Positions 14,277-26,112 of a stretch of 64,000 nucleotides of DNA are shown piece by piece. The notes under the pieces are model-generated. The model was not told the origin of the DNA. It saw nothing but the letters and a program-made list of their open reading frames with translations, and did not search any database. The translations under genes and the position numbers were made by a program. Origin of the DNA: Megalonaias nervosa (Eukaryota > Mollusca > Bivalvia > Unionida > Unionidae); contig JAECUM010006799.1 in the NCBI GenBank assembly GCA_016617855.1, positions 1 to 64,000 of the forward strand, written 5' to 3'. Positions within the stretch are counted from its first letter, which is position 1. Every line of letters begins with the position of its first letter.

Positions 14277-15720
14277 TCATTCTAGGAACCGTGGCCTGGA
14301 ATACTTTTTTTTTTTAGGGTGGGGGGAATTCCTTGTCTGATCTTTCCAGACCATTCGAGTCGACCCACCCTCCCTAACTTTATGTTTACCCGAAGGCTTA
14401 TGTGTTGTTATATAATGTGCAACTTTACAGTTAGTCTGTCTGATTTTTTTCTTTACTATTTGATTAATATTCTTGGGCAGTTTGTATGATTTGTGTAATT
14501 GGTGATATAGGTTTTTGTCCTTTTGGACCATTTTTTTTTTTTTACATTTGTATAATTTCAGATTGAACGTCAATGTCTTGTATTTCGTATTTTGTTTCTT
14601 CGAGCTCCTCGTCATATGTCAGCTTATATAAATCTCTGATTTTCCTTTTCCATTCACTTTTTTCGGAAGTTATTTGTGATTGGTTGGTTTTGGAATTCTT
14701 GATTTAAGGATTTTCGTGCTTTCTTCTTTCTTCTTTTCTTTCCATTTCTCTGTTCTGGATTTTCTGTCCTTACAGCGTGTTCAGTTTTTTGTTCTACAGA
14801 TTGTTTTCTTTTCTTTTCTTGTTGTTTTTGTTGTCTATTTGTTATTGTTCTTGTTCTTGTATCCCTTTTTGTTTATCTGTTAGTTGTTGTTCATTTTTCC
14901 CTTTTCTTGTTGTTTGATCTTTTGGCTGGTTCTTTGGTTTCACTTGTATTTCTTCTTTTTGCTTAATTTGTTGAAGGTGTTGTGGTTGTTGTTGTTGTTG
15001 TTTCTTATTTCGTGGTTTAGATACTGGTACTGGTTTCTGTTCTTCTTCTACTTCTTGTATTCGTTGTGTAGTTTTCTGTTTGGGGAAAATGGTGATTTCA
15101 CTCGTGTAGGTTGTCCTTTCTTTTTGGTCTTGAGTTGTTGGGCACTTTTGGGGGCTGAGTCCCACGTTCCCATATTTCTTACGTTTCCTACGGTATATAC
15201 ACCCTTTATACCATGATTTTGTGAGGAATCCATGGAGGAAAAATACTTTCTTCATTGTCTTGATTTTTTTTTTTTTCTTTTTCTATTTCTAGGATTCTAA
15301 CTCCATTTTTTATTGTAAATCCAGGGTGTGTACCCATTCTCACTTTTGTGACCTTTGTTTGGAACTTTTCTTCAAATCTTTTCACTGTAGCTTTTAGTGG
15401 TATTTCAAGCGGAATATCTATTATGTGTAGTTCAGTTGTTCTTTTTTTTTTTTTTATCTATCGCAGAAAGGGTGCTGGTTCCCTTATGTTAACAGTTTGC
15501 CCTCCAATTTCCATATTCCCGTATGGTAGTATTGGTGTGTTACCTCTTGGTCGTAGGATATATCTATCATCTCCTTTTCTATTCAAGGATTCCGCAAGTT
15601 GGATAAAATCCTTGTTTTGCATTCCTAGAGCTACCATTACTCTTTTCATGCTGGGTCTATTCTCTACTGCTATCTCCCTTATATTAATCTCTTGTGTTCC
15701 TTGCTTATATCAACATTCCA
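14277..15720 (-). pseudogene. Non-LTR retrotransposon ORF1/gag-like relic with decayed CCHC knuckle
   Basis: Minus-strand open pieces occur in the expected order of a gag/ORF1-like protein. First comes a segment at 15649-15458 with an alpha-beta style region. Next is a piece near 15440-15270 with an RRM-like strand pattern (ELHIIDIPLEIPL, then MGTHPGFTIKNGVRILE). Last is a knuckle at about 15185-15130 followed by a Gln/Lys-rich tail to 14842 and a lysine-rich piece to 14277. In the knuckle the spacing C-x2-C-x4-H-x4-C is exact but three ligands are lost (Arg, Tyr and Leu in place of Cys, Cys and His). Frames shift at homopolymer runs. No reverse transcriptase follows. The call rests on domain order and knuckle spacing, so moderate confidence. 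Confidence 0.5.
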
Positions 15721-16391
15721 GAAAAGAACCCTCAGTTGTCTCGACTCGTTTCGTATCGAAATACTTTTCCAGTTCAGATAGTTCTCTATGTAGTGACATT
15801 CTTGTTTTTCCAGTGCAATCCGTGAGTACAGTTCAGTTCAATGTTATTGAATTCTGCCTAATTTGTATTAAATACAGTTATATTTTTGTGTATAATATTC
15901 TATTGAAGTAAAGTTCCATTCAGACGTGTCCAATGATTTAGTCCTGTATTCAGTATCCATTTGACTTTCTGGCAATCTGCTTCGTGCGTGCCATTGGAGA
16001 TGAAAATCGGGAAGACATTACTTCTCAAAAAGGAGTATCAGAATACTTTTTCGAGCGCTTTTTGGTTATAATACCCATCCAGAATAGTGACAGTTTTATA
16101 CCAAAGATCTAAAGATGTTTATACCAAACATCATCTCACATTGGTTGTATCAATCGCAGCCGAAATGTTGCACCAGCTGTGTATGCAGGTACTCTGCAAA
16201 CGCGTTACGTGCGTACGTGAGTCGGTGTCTATCACCTGTTGTAGAGCAACAGGGCCTTGCAGAAGATTGGTCATCACAACATGATGTATCGTCATAACCT
16301 GTTCCAGTGATGAAGATGGTCAGGCCACAAGTAGTTTGCTCCAATTGCAACTCGAAAAATACCGTCGGTGGTGTCTTCAAATACAGCGACG

Positions 16392-16393
<2 letters not shown>
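15721..16393. other. No recognisable feature
   Basis: Several overlapping open frames of 60-76 codons at 16087-16380 on both strands are mutually exclusive shadows, with no family signature on any. Confidence 0.4.

Positions 16394-16456
<63 letters not shown>
16394..16456. repeat. (GA)n microsatellite
   Basis: Pure GA tract at the 3' end of the SINE that follows. The same motif resumes on the other side of the SINE. Confidence 0.96.
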
Positions 16457-16462
<6 letters not shown>

Positions 16463-16763
16463 ATTTTTAACGTAGCTTTAAAGCATTTTCAGTCATATCG
16501 CTACGATGTCTACAGTGTGGCAGTTTATAGTGATCTCTAGCACTGGGGCATCATGCCGTAGACATAGCATCATGTCCCACCCAGTCATATTATCCTGACA
16601 CCAGGCCCACCAGTCCTAAAGTTAACCTCTTAATGATGAGCGGCGAGCGAGACAGCTGTTAGTACTATTTTTATAAGTCTTTGGTATGACTCGGCCGGGG
16701 ATCGAATTCATGACCTCCTGCATCCGAGGCGGATGCTCTAACCACTAGGCCATCGGAGTGGTC
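16457..16763 (-). mobile_element. tRNA-derived SINE, same family as 48013-48335
   Basis: Read on the minus strand, it opens with a tRNA-like head: A-box TGGCCTAGTGGTTAGAGC and B-box region TTCGATCCCCGG. The 7-nt anticodon loop carries CGG, suggesting a proline tRNA origin. A ~230-bp body follows, ending GCTACGTTAAAAATCC. The body matches the copy at 48013-48335 along its whole length with scattered substitutions. It is flanked on both sides by (GA)n, so it seems to have landed inside a GA microsatellite. Confidence 0.9.
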
Positions 16764-16778
16764 GAGAGAGAGAGAGAG

Positions 16779-16823
<45 letters not shown>
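16764..16823. repeat. (GA)n microsatellite
   Basis: GA tract with one C interruption, on the tRNA-head side of the SINE. Confidence 0.96.
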
Positions 16824-16825
<2 letters not shown>

Positions 16826-18430
16826 CAAACAACAGTTACTCACCTTGATGTGTATGTGCAGAATGGCCATTTTAAAATTAGATTCACTGATATAGCGTGC
16901 AACTTCGTGTTACGCTTCGTCGACGAGTGGAAGAATATTGTGGACAATTGGTTCTCCAGAAATGCAGAGGCAGAATGGAGTTTAATCAGAATCACCTGAA
17001 ATTTGCCTTTTGGTGCACGATAACTGGTTGTGGAGTCAGCTTAACAAGCAAGGGTGACATAGAGGACGCAGAGCTCTTACTGGTTCCATGTCTACTAACA
17101 TATAAAAATATAACTCTCATATGGTGTGCTATTCCAAGCCAGACAGGGTAGCGTGCGTTCGAAAGAGACAACATGTCAAGAAAAACTTCCGTAGCGAGTT
17201 TAAAGTGAACTGAAACTCTGACTGACAGCAGCAACACAAAGTAAACCGGAGCCTGAATACAATTCAGAACTGTAGTGTCAGCAACCGATATGAGCAGATT
17301 ATCGGAAACGTATGTGACCCCGACCTATATGTGTTTGACCAATCAAGGAAACAGAAAGTCGACTACTTCACACTGGGAGGACGAGGCCAAAATCGGCCCC
17401 AAACAGGTTTGTGTATGTAGGAAAAGTCGCTGGGCTTCACTGGAGCCCGTTTTGGAGCGCCTCAAAAGAGTGTTACAGTTTAAGCATGGTCCATGGTATG
17501 CTTAGTTCAGTCGTTGGTGCAGAGAATACCGACGTGCAAAAGATTTATAGCGAACGTGGAGGATAAGATTGCACACCCAATGGACACTAACAAGATCGTA
17601 AAAAATAGGATTTCCTCCTGCACGCCAGCAGCAAGCTATATTTAACTTATTGGAACCATTGTTACAAGATCTGGGCGGATATGGAGATTCGATCTGCCAC
17701 CTGTGAAGTGTACAACAAGCTTACCGTTGCAGACGATGACATGGCGCCAGGCACCAATACTGACGTTTATTCAATTGAATGCCAGCACAGTTACGATAAT
17801 ATATAAAGCAACCTCACGGTGCCATTGAAGTGTCTCTGTACGTTGTCCAGGCGGTAGTACTATACTGCAGCGTGTCTTTTGGGTCGTAGACCCGTGCATT
17901 TCGATGTTATAGGCGGCACAGCGGTTATTTTTGTTGCTAAAGATTAAGCACGTCGTCAACCTTAAGCAGATCCGCACGGATTACAATGTGACCCAGGGCA
18001 TTGTCCTGCATCTATTATCCGACAAATTTCTTTTCGACAGACTAGTGGATGTCCTGCTCGGTTGGCACTTGCTTAACCACGGCCATTTCAGACGGTGGCA
18101 CGGCAACACGATCGATATGAAACAGGTATTACACGCGGGACAAAACCACATACACAAGAGATGAGTAATGGAGGTATTCGTCGACAATCCATACCTTGCG
18201 GCGGGTTTTTCATGTTAAGCACATACGAGTTGTGTACAGTAATTGCATACCGATACACCAGTCGGGGTTATTTGCAGATAGAACTGCAAGTTCCTCGTCG
18301 ATGTCGTTTAGCTACCACAGTTTGGATGTCCCCTAAACTATAACAAGTTTATTTTGGCGTCGGATGTCCTGTGGATGAACTGGAGTGGAATGGACGTGTC
18401 TGGAAAATATGCTTTATGTGACGTTCGAGT
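16824..18430. other. Unassigned stretch next to the Polinton-like relic
   Basis: This stretch is noticeably richer in GC than most of the window and adjoins the packaging-ATPase relic. Open frames of 60-84 codons occur on both strands, but I recognise no capsid, protease or polymerase motif. It may be more of the same element, decayed past recognition, or a different one. Confidence 0.3.
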
Positions 18431-18439
18431 AGAAATTAC

Positions 18440-18634
18440 TGGGTCCTGTCGAAAATGAACAGACAAGAGTCAATAACGCTTTTGAGAAGTTTTAAACTTA
18501 ATCATATCCATGTCTCCTGAACACCAAGTCTGATGGATGTTTCTTAGCGTATGGGTATCAACACCATTAAAGACAACCAGAAGATTACACAGTTATCTCT
18601 TATCATTTTAGGTATATGAGCATATTGCTGAGTA

Positions 18635-18720
<86 letters not shown>

Positions 18721-19127
18721 GCGTTCTTGTGTTTGCCTCGGGGAAATATCCGAGCTGGATTTTATTGTTTGTCTAGCATCACATCATCGTATACTACGAA
18801 ATTATTAATACATCCATCGAGATCATCCACGGATGGAGCATCGTTGATGTCGGTGATAAGATTAATAATACCATTGCAGTTCTTGTCCAACAGCTTTACA
18901 TTTTCATTAAAATTTTTAAACACGTTGTAGCATCGCTGATCATCTACAGATGGTGCCACTAAATACAACTTATCCCACTTGAGCCGTCTCATTATCAGGT
19001 TAAGCAACAGTTGCGTCTTACCAGACCGAGATGGACCTATGATAATTGCTCCGATAGAATTTGGTAGCGCTTGATGATGCTTTACTGGCTCTTGCTTTCG
19101 TGTCGCTGAGTAATCGATGACATTCAT
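18440..19127 (-). pseudogene. Polinton/adintovirus-like packaging ATPase (FtsK/HerA type), broken
   Basis: The first 121 codons are open from an ATG at 19127. They hold a Walker A motif (GPSRSGKT, residues ~31-38) and a Walker B strand (FVVYDD, ~110-115), with the spacing of the short FtsK/HerA-type genome-packaging ATPases of Polintons and relatives. A TAA stops the frame after the Walker B helix. Recognisable sequence continues beyond it ([10 protein letters not shown]), is cut by an 80-bp (AT)n tract at 18638-18718, and resumes on the far side ([10 protein letters not shown], then IRDN), with further stops to about 18440. Family role: moving the viral-type genome into a capsid. This copy cannot encode a working enzyme. 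It is divergent from the PLA2-like frame on the plus strand. Confidence 0.85.
18638..18718. repeat. (AT)n microsatellite inside the ATPase relic
   Basis: About 80 bp of pure AT dinucleotides. ATPase-related sequence lies directly on both sides, so the tract grew within the former coding sequence. Confidence 0.95.
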
Positions 19128-19249
19128 GTTGTAGAAATATAATAAACATTATGAATTTATATTGTGTTCGATGCAGAGCACCCACCTCCACCAGTGGATT
19201 AAAAACAAACAATAACGACGAGGAATAAAAAGCGTGCACTTACAGGCAC

Positions 19250-19570
19250 GTGTATGAAATATGGTACAAAAAATACAGATTTATCTCTCATGAAACAGGC
19301 GGAAATATCGCTGCTTCATTAGGAAAATTACCAGGAGCTCCATGGGCTAAATATCCTGTTGAGAAGCATTTTTCTGGATATAATTATTGTGGTCGATATG
19401 ACGAGAAAACTCAACCAAGACCTGGAGAGTATCCAATAAATGCAATTGATCAAGCGTGTTACGTTTATGATGTCGTGTATAAAAATCCAGATTTACAACA
19501 ACGACATATTGCAGACGTGAAGTTGATTCACACTCTAAAATCTGTATTTAAAAAAAAATCTCTCACATAA
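19250..19570 (+). pseudogene. Parvovirus-type phospholipase A2-like protein, catalytic His lost
   Basis: A 106-codon open frame has the layout of the small PLA2 domain found in parvovirus capsid proteins and in some adintovirus/Polinton proteins. A calcium-loop-like GYNYCG block (~43-48) is followed by P-x-N-x-I-D-x-A-C, then the catalytic pair position, Y-D at 73-74, and the downstream A-D at 88-89. The expected active-site pair is His-Asp, but residue 73 is Tyr (TAT at 19466-19468). The calcium loop also reads G-R-Y where the family usually has G-P-G. The frame has no upstream ATG; it is open from a GTG. Family role: breaching endosomal membranes during entry. This copy looks inactive. It lies 120 bp from the divergent ATPase relic and 70 bp upstream of the integrase relic. 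Confidence 0.7.
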
Positions 19571-19639
19571 TTGCTTGCTAACTTTTTGATAAGATCTACG
19601 ATGAAAGGTAAACTAATGGTAGGGGCTGGTAATTAGTCG

Positions 19640-20600
19640 GCCAATTATTATTATAATAATGGAATTATTTATTATAGTCCAAGAGGATATTGGAGGGGTA
19701 GAGCAGCGATTAGTAAACTTGCTGATGCGGAAGGTGTCGCACGTTCTGTTGCTACAGATTGGTTGGCAAGACAGGCAATATGGCAAATTTATCTACCACC
19801 ACCTAAACAAATTCAGTACGCACATTTTGATGTCAACACTCCCAATGACGTTCATCAGGCAGATATTTTGTTTTTACCACATGATACTATTAAAACTGGT
19901 AAATGTCAATCATGCACATACAAATACGCGTTGACTGTCACTGACGTTGCAAGTAGATATAAAGAAGCAGAACCACTATCAACAAAGACTGCAAATGAAG
20001 TTGCATCTGCATTTGAATGAATTTATTGACGAGAACATTGCGATGGCCACAGGTTGCTACGGTAAAGTCGATGATGAAACAAAATCACGTCAAAATCAGA
20101 CGAGGGCACACCGCAATTCATCGCGATCAGGCACTCATTGAGCGATTTAATCGAACACTTGTTGAGCGATTGTTTGGATATCAGTATGCGAAGTAAATAT
20201 CCTGAACAAAGTTCAGGCGGATAAGAGATTTCGTGAATGGGTTGGAAGACTACCAAGTGTGATAGCTGCGTTAAATAATGAAATTTCTCGTGCAACTTCT
20301 ATGACCCCCATCAATGCAGTCTCGAAGAAACACATACCAGTACAACGACGTGACCCTTTCTCAAAACAACCAGTACTAGGTAATGTGACTGTCAGATATT
20401 TATTTGAGCCGGGGGAGCTTGAGGGAGGGGTAAAAAAAAGCGACTGACCCAGCTGGAGTGTAACCACACATAAAATTTCCAGCGTGGTAAGATCCACGGG
20501 TAGGCCTGCAATCTCAAACTAGATTCAACTGCTCCTCAACGTGGATTTGTACGGGAACAATTACAAGTAATTCCTGAAGATACACAATTACCACCGTCTT
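19640..20600 (+). pseudogene. Polinton-type rve integrase, frameshifted
   Basis: The N-terminal and core part is open in one frame to 20020. It includes the first catalytic aspartate context (QADILFLPHD) and a conserved strand (ALTVTDVASRYKEAEPL). A TGA at about 20018 and several frameshifts follow. The second catalytic aspartate region (about 20060) is damaged. The glutamate helix survives in another frame (ALIERFNRTL, about 20125-20155). The C-terminal region continues as REWVGRLPSVIAALNN and a strand pair ending in FEPGELEGG (about 20235-20440), then RGFVREQLQVIPED near 20545. These are the parts of a retroviral-like integrase of Polinton/Maverick elements in correct order. The element is dead. 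Confidence 0.85.
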
Positions 20601-21999
20601 CACTTTTGTGAAGGATGATTCGTTAGAGGTAAGGCACTGGCTACTCGACGTCGATTATACTCAAGGCAAGTCAGCATCACATTTTCACGTGTGTGACCGA
20701 GACTACTATTAACACTATCTATGTTAAATTGTCGTGGGTCATTAGGAGAATACTGCCATTATTCATGGTAATTAGAGATCTGTGTCACTGTCGTATATAA
20801 CTCCTTTCCTTTAGAGGACGTGAAACTGTTTGTGACATACTGGTGTTGTAATTAACATTGATTGTAAAATTACCCCCGTGTACGAAAGACCCTCCAAATA
20901 CGGACCCTAGCGGAAAACCATGTGCTAAACTTTCAAGTTCACGGTGTCTTGGAAAACGTTATATTTTCTGTATTGGAAATATGGCAAGTGTTGCTATTAG
21001 TAGCGGAAGGATGTGCTACTGGGAAATCTGCTTGTGGAATAACGTGTAGTTGGATAAATGGTTCCTTCTGACTGGTAAGTGCATTATTTGTCATTAATGA
21101 TTGCAGGTACATGTTTGATTCAACTAGGGCACAATGGGGATGTTTAACAAAATTAGAAAAAAGAGGTTTGACATAACAAATTTCTGGCTGTTACTAAGTT
21201 TTCTGTAGTTGTTCAGAGAGAGTTAGGATGTTTGTGGCCAATGATGTGTACTACAACCTGCCTAAAACATTGTTGTCTATTAGTTTCTGACATAGATACT
21301 TTCTCACGCTCGAGTTTATAATGCGTTTAGAAGCCAAATCTTGCAAGTTTGCTTTCGTTGCCATTTTTTTTTTTTTGTTTTTCATTAGTGAGTGAAGTTT
21401 TTGGACCCACTCTGGTGCCCGTTAAAACCGTTGCTCAATGGGCCCAGATGCATGCACGTGAGTTACAGGGGAAAGGTAGAATGGATGGTCAGGATCACAA
21501 AAATCACTTGGACGCTTGTTCATAGAATATTTGAGGATAGTTACAGGACATCTATCTGGAAATAGACGGTTAGCGTACATTCTTTTGTTTTTCTCTTTTT
21601 TGTGTGTGTTTCTTATGACCTCCCCTGTCCTCGTCTTCGTCTGTCTCTTGTTAAATTCTAATATTCTGGTTAAGTTCACAATCTTGCTTTAATGATATGT
21701 CTCCCCGCTTTATGTTTCTGTGTTCTTCACCCCCTCCCCGTACCACAAAGTGCAAAATAATTTGTTTCTCTTCTCCAAAAACTCTTTTCGTAACTTTCCC
21801 AAAGTGTCGGCGATTGTTTGATAGGAAAACAATTCCATCAGGCCAAGCAGAAGACAACAATGGTTGCGTCCCTTGATAAAGTAGTCCCTAGCGCGTCGAA
21901 ACCATGACTAAGACGACTGGTCTGAAATAACCAGACTGAGATATAAAATGTAAGGTTAGCAAAACAGGTAGATTTTTCTGTCGTATGGGCGAGAAATAT
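20601..21999. other. No recognisable feature
   Basis: The far end of the Polinton-like element may lie here, but neither terminal inverted repeat nor further genes are visible. Poly-T tract near 21367. Confidence 0.35.
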
Positions 22000-22700
22000 A
22001 CTGCGGCTGATGTACTCCAGCGGTGCCGTGCCATAACCGACCAGAGCGTTGGCCTCGCTGCAGGTGCGCACCAAATATGCCATCTCCACTGGGTCAGTGA
22101 CAGCCGAATCCCGTCTTGCACTTTCAGACCTTAGCGCTGCCGGCTTTGGAATTGCCTTAGACGATACTCGCTATTCCTTATCTTCTGGCAACACAAATAT
22201 TCTTAGCTTCTTGTAGGAGACGATGAACTTTGCCACTACCAGGTGAGTGAGTGCGTTAATCTCGATCATAAACCGCAGCAGCGCCATGGGAACCAGTCAC
22301 GGGCAGTTTACTTTTCTTCAGGCTTGCTGAAGTGGTTGCTGAACCAGGCTGGGATGACTGGATGGCAGTCAGGCGCGAAAGCTCATGAGCGCAGCTGCGC
22401 GAGTTCGGACTCCTCGTGAAGCGGCCTTTGACTGAATCCGGGCTATCTCATCGCACAGCTGGCCTAATCGGTCAAAGTATGGGATGCAATCTCCCATTCC
22501 CAGGAAGCCGCCTGGGTAACAGGCGGCAGTGTTGAAGCTTACCATCTATGACACATTGTGGCCTTTGAGGCTGTTCCCGAGCTCGCCGTGCTCGAACTCG
22601 TCGCATGCCCGTTTCCAGCATTTCGTTCCCTCGCTGAGCTGGTCTCAGAGGAGGCTTCACTGAAGACTTTGACTGCCAGCTCCTTGTAGGGACTGGGACC
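22000..22700. other. GC-rich island, unassigned
   Basis: GC content is visibly higher than in the AT-rich surroundings, with sharp edges at about 22000 and 22700. Open frames of 70-80 codons lie mainly on the minus strand (21838-22121, 22472-22702). No motif is recognisable. It might be a decayed coding element or foreign DNA. Confidence 0.4.
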
Positions 22701-23063
22701 AAATCATTATTTGAAGGCTAATAAAAATACAATACTTGGTTTGTGCCCCACCACCTCTCTTGCTTATACGTTACGTATGAAAGATAAATGAAGACAATTC
22801 TTAATGAAAATATACATTTAGTATACAGATAGAAGCTAGCTTTTGACAGTCGATTTTTCTTTGACGTCATGATACCGTGACCTTTATTGTGGCGGAAGTT
22901 ATTTAGAACATGCCTTTTCATTGCACCTTGCATCTTACAATCCGATATTTGCAAGATTACGTGGTGAACCTTTTCAATACAAACATTATGCTCATGACAA
23001 TATGGAGTTGGCTAATTCTTTAGGAACAGTTGTTTGAAATCAAGATACGATGTACCAACAAAG

Positions 23064-23066
<3 letters not shown>

Positions 23067-23127
<61 letters not shown>
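23067..23127. repeat. (AT)n microsatellite
   Basis: About 60 bp of AT dinucleotides. Confidence 0.96.
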
Positions 23128-23129
<2 letters not shown>

Positions 23130-23551
23130 GTTGATGAAGTCTATACGCTTACAATCTGTTCAGATGAAAGGTGCAATGACATTGCAAATTTAAACTGAGT
23201 CTTTAAATGGTGCATTTCTTTTTCGAAATCTTTATCATTAGACATAACACATATATTCATAGTATGTCCGCTAAGACATGCTGCCGTTTCTATTTAACAC
23301 TGTGCAGGCAATGCAGTGACAGACTATCGTAAAAATACCAACTGTGCCTAAATCAAATATATTTAAATTAATTTCATATACCATATATTGAACAGAAATG
23401 TTTGTTTCTAACAGTTATTTAAGTATTACTGTGATACAATAAATTTATTTCTTTGAAACTCAAAGCTGCCAAGGTGATATTGAAGGTATAGTAAAAACTA
23501 CTTTTTCAACAGGCTTAAATTAATGTTGTGTTTGCATTAATTACTTCCTGA

Positions 23552-23704
23552 GATGTGTTCGGATTGTTATTCCATGGGTCAAAATCATATGTGTTCGGAT
23601 TGTTATTCCATGGGTCAAAATCATATGTGTTCGGGTTGTTATTCCATGGGTCAAAATCATATGTGTTCGGATTGTTATTCCATGGGTCAAAATCATATGT
23701 GTTC
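23552..23704. repeat. 36-bp minisatellite, about 4.3 copies
   Basis: Unit TGTGTTCGGATTGTTATTCC plus 16 more bases, repeated nearly perfectly from 23552. The last copy breaks off after TGTGTTC. The period is a multiple of three, so both strands stay open and give artificial repeat peptides. Confidence 0.96.
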
Positions 23705-24352
23705 AAGGCACAAAATTTATGATAGACAAATAAAGCAGACTTAAGCAGGAATCATCTTAGACAGGCAAGCAGTCATTAGAGACAATGGCAGAACATTTAT
23801 TACCCGGGAGAAAATGGTTTCTGTACCAATTTTTGAAATAAGTTTTATGCTTACTGTAACATTTTGTATGTATCCAACATGTGTATGACATGTGCATGCT
23901 TCTTTTGCAGATTTTAACTGTAGAATGTCCAATGTTACTCTAATATTTGGCAACGCTCTTACGTATTTCTCATTAATAAACCAGCGTGATAAAAATTTCT
24001 ACCAGAAAGTTTCGGTTATATAAGGCATATACATTTAGACAAAAGTATAAATATATCTGATTGAAAATACTTTATTAAGTTTAATCATTAAAGAGATTAA
24101 GCTGTATATACGTGGAGAAGACACTTTCTAAATTTCTAAATTTCAGAGACAATACTGGCAAAGTGACTAGCATTAATCATCCTTCGTATGAAGACAAAGC
24201 TGTTAAATAAACGAATGTGGAATAAAATATGTATAGTCAAATCTTGCATGAAACCTTTTACAAATGTAACAATCTGTGGCTTTAAAAAAAATTACTGATT
24301 TAATATGTAATTAATACACCTTAGGTTTACACCATTTAACATCCTTCCGCAA

Positions 24353-24609
24353 TTACACCCTTTGGTAACCGTGTGTAGCACATAATCTATATCCAACGAT
24401 GCCCAATATGAGGCAGAGTAAGAGGATGCAGACCACACACGCGATGATGAACAGAATCATCCAGAGGCGCACTTCGGTGCCGGGATTTACCAGGCAACCA
24501 ACTTCATCCGATGAATCTCCGCAATTATCGTGGCCATTACATACCTCATTCTTATCGATACAGCGACCATTCTTGCACTGGAACTCTCCATAACACTCGT
24601 CCACAGGAT
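24353..24609 (-). CDS. CUB-LDLa gene, exon 4 (LDLa, transmembrane helix, stop)
   Basis: Acceptor CCCATGTTTAG|AT at 24611-24610. The exon encodes the whole LDLa module, a leucine/isoleucine/cysteine-rich transmembrane helix and the tail ending GYQRV, then TAA at 24355-24353. A possible poly(A) signal (AATAAA on the minus strand) lies near 24075. Confidence 0.9.
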
Positions 24610-26040
24610 CTAAACATGGGAAAATATATTTACTCGGAAAATAGAAATGTGTTGATTTTGTTTGGTTGAAGTTTTACTTTTTTATAGTAGATTTTGTACT
24701 CAGGTCATGCAAAAAGCTTATCGAAGTGACATTAACATATGAAAATGAATTGGATAAAATACAGGCTTACAAATGTTCATTGTATTTGTCATTTAAACAC
24801 TATTTCCCACATAAAGAAAGAAGAAGGCTATGTTTAAAAGAATTCGCCCTTGATGCAAGGCTCTGTAAGACTGGGCTATGTTTTGGTTGTGGTCTGACTG
24901 TGTACATGCTTCATTTTCTTCATCGGCTGGTCCTATTGGCGACTTTTTCGTATTCGTGTGACACATTATTCCAACCAAAGTGTAACCCGATTTTGACCTC
25001 ATTTATGAAAACTTGCCAAGATAGTAGATTGGTGTTGCATCGCTGGACACACGGATTGTGAAAGTCGCCAAAGAGAGATGTAGCCGTGAAAATATGGAAA
25101 GAATTTACAAACATACTATTTTCTTTCAAGGAGTAAAACGTCAAAAGGGCTTGTGAAAATTAGCATACGATCTGGTTCCACAAAAGCTGGTTTAACGCGT
25201 AAATATAAACCGATTTTTGGTCATGAACTCTGGTTCATAATAATCCAAACTTAAGCGAGTAGTACACATCTGAAGGAGTCTATCCAAAAATTTCCAATAA
25301 AACGGGTAATTTTTTCTTATGATTTAATCAAATAATATTTCAGTGAAATTTCTTGCGTGGAATCAATTTTATAATACATTCTTTTCTTATGTTCACACCT
25401 TTTCACCCTCATCTCTAAACTGGGGAGGTAAACAACTGCTTTTGTTACATGTTAAAATTACAATACAACGCGGAACAGCTCCGACTAGACTGCAATTTAG
25501 TGTTCATGTATGATTTAATGGGGTTTTTTAAAAGTTAAATTCGAGACATTTAATTTTATTTGTCATGGATTGATAAATTTGCGGTCTGGAAGTAAGTGCG
25601 ATAGTACCGGTGTTTATTTATTCAGAAAGGGCCGTCATTTATTTATTTATTTATTTATTGGATCTACCTTTACATTGAATATTAATCGCCTGCAGCAAGA
25701 CATTAAAGTGTGATCATAAAATATATCCGTCTGTTTTCTTGATTTCCGATTCTTAAAACAACTTTCATTCATGATTCATTTTTTTTTTTTGCACCAAATA
25801 CAAGCTTTGATGTGCTAAAGCCTAGGTTACTTTAAACACGTCCTAAAGCAGTGTATAGTGATCATTTATAGTAACCTTTTACAGTGGATAATGATAGTTT
25901 AAATGATAGTTTAAACAGACCTTTCTAAACATTACCTTTAAATAGCTATAAAACCTTAGATGTACAAAGAAGCATAAATATACATATATGGAAATTAATA
26001 TAACTGAAATTATTAAATAACACTCCAGTATATCTATCTA

Positions 26041-26112
<72 letters not shown>

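Noticed and set aside
23552..23704. 36-bp repeats as a CRISPR array or repeat protein
   Set aside because: No spacers, only about four copies, no start context, and open on both strands because the period is divisible by three.
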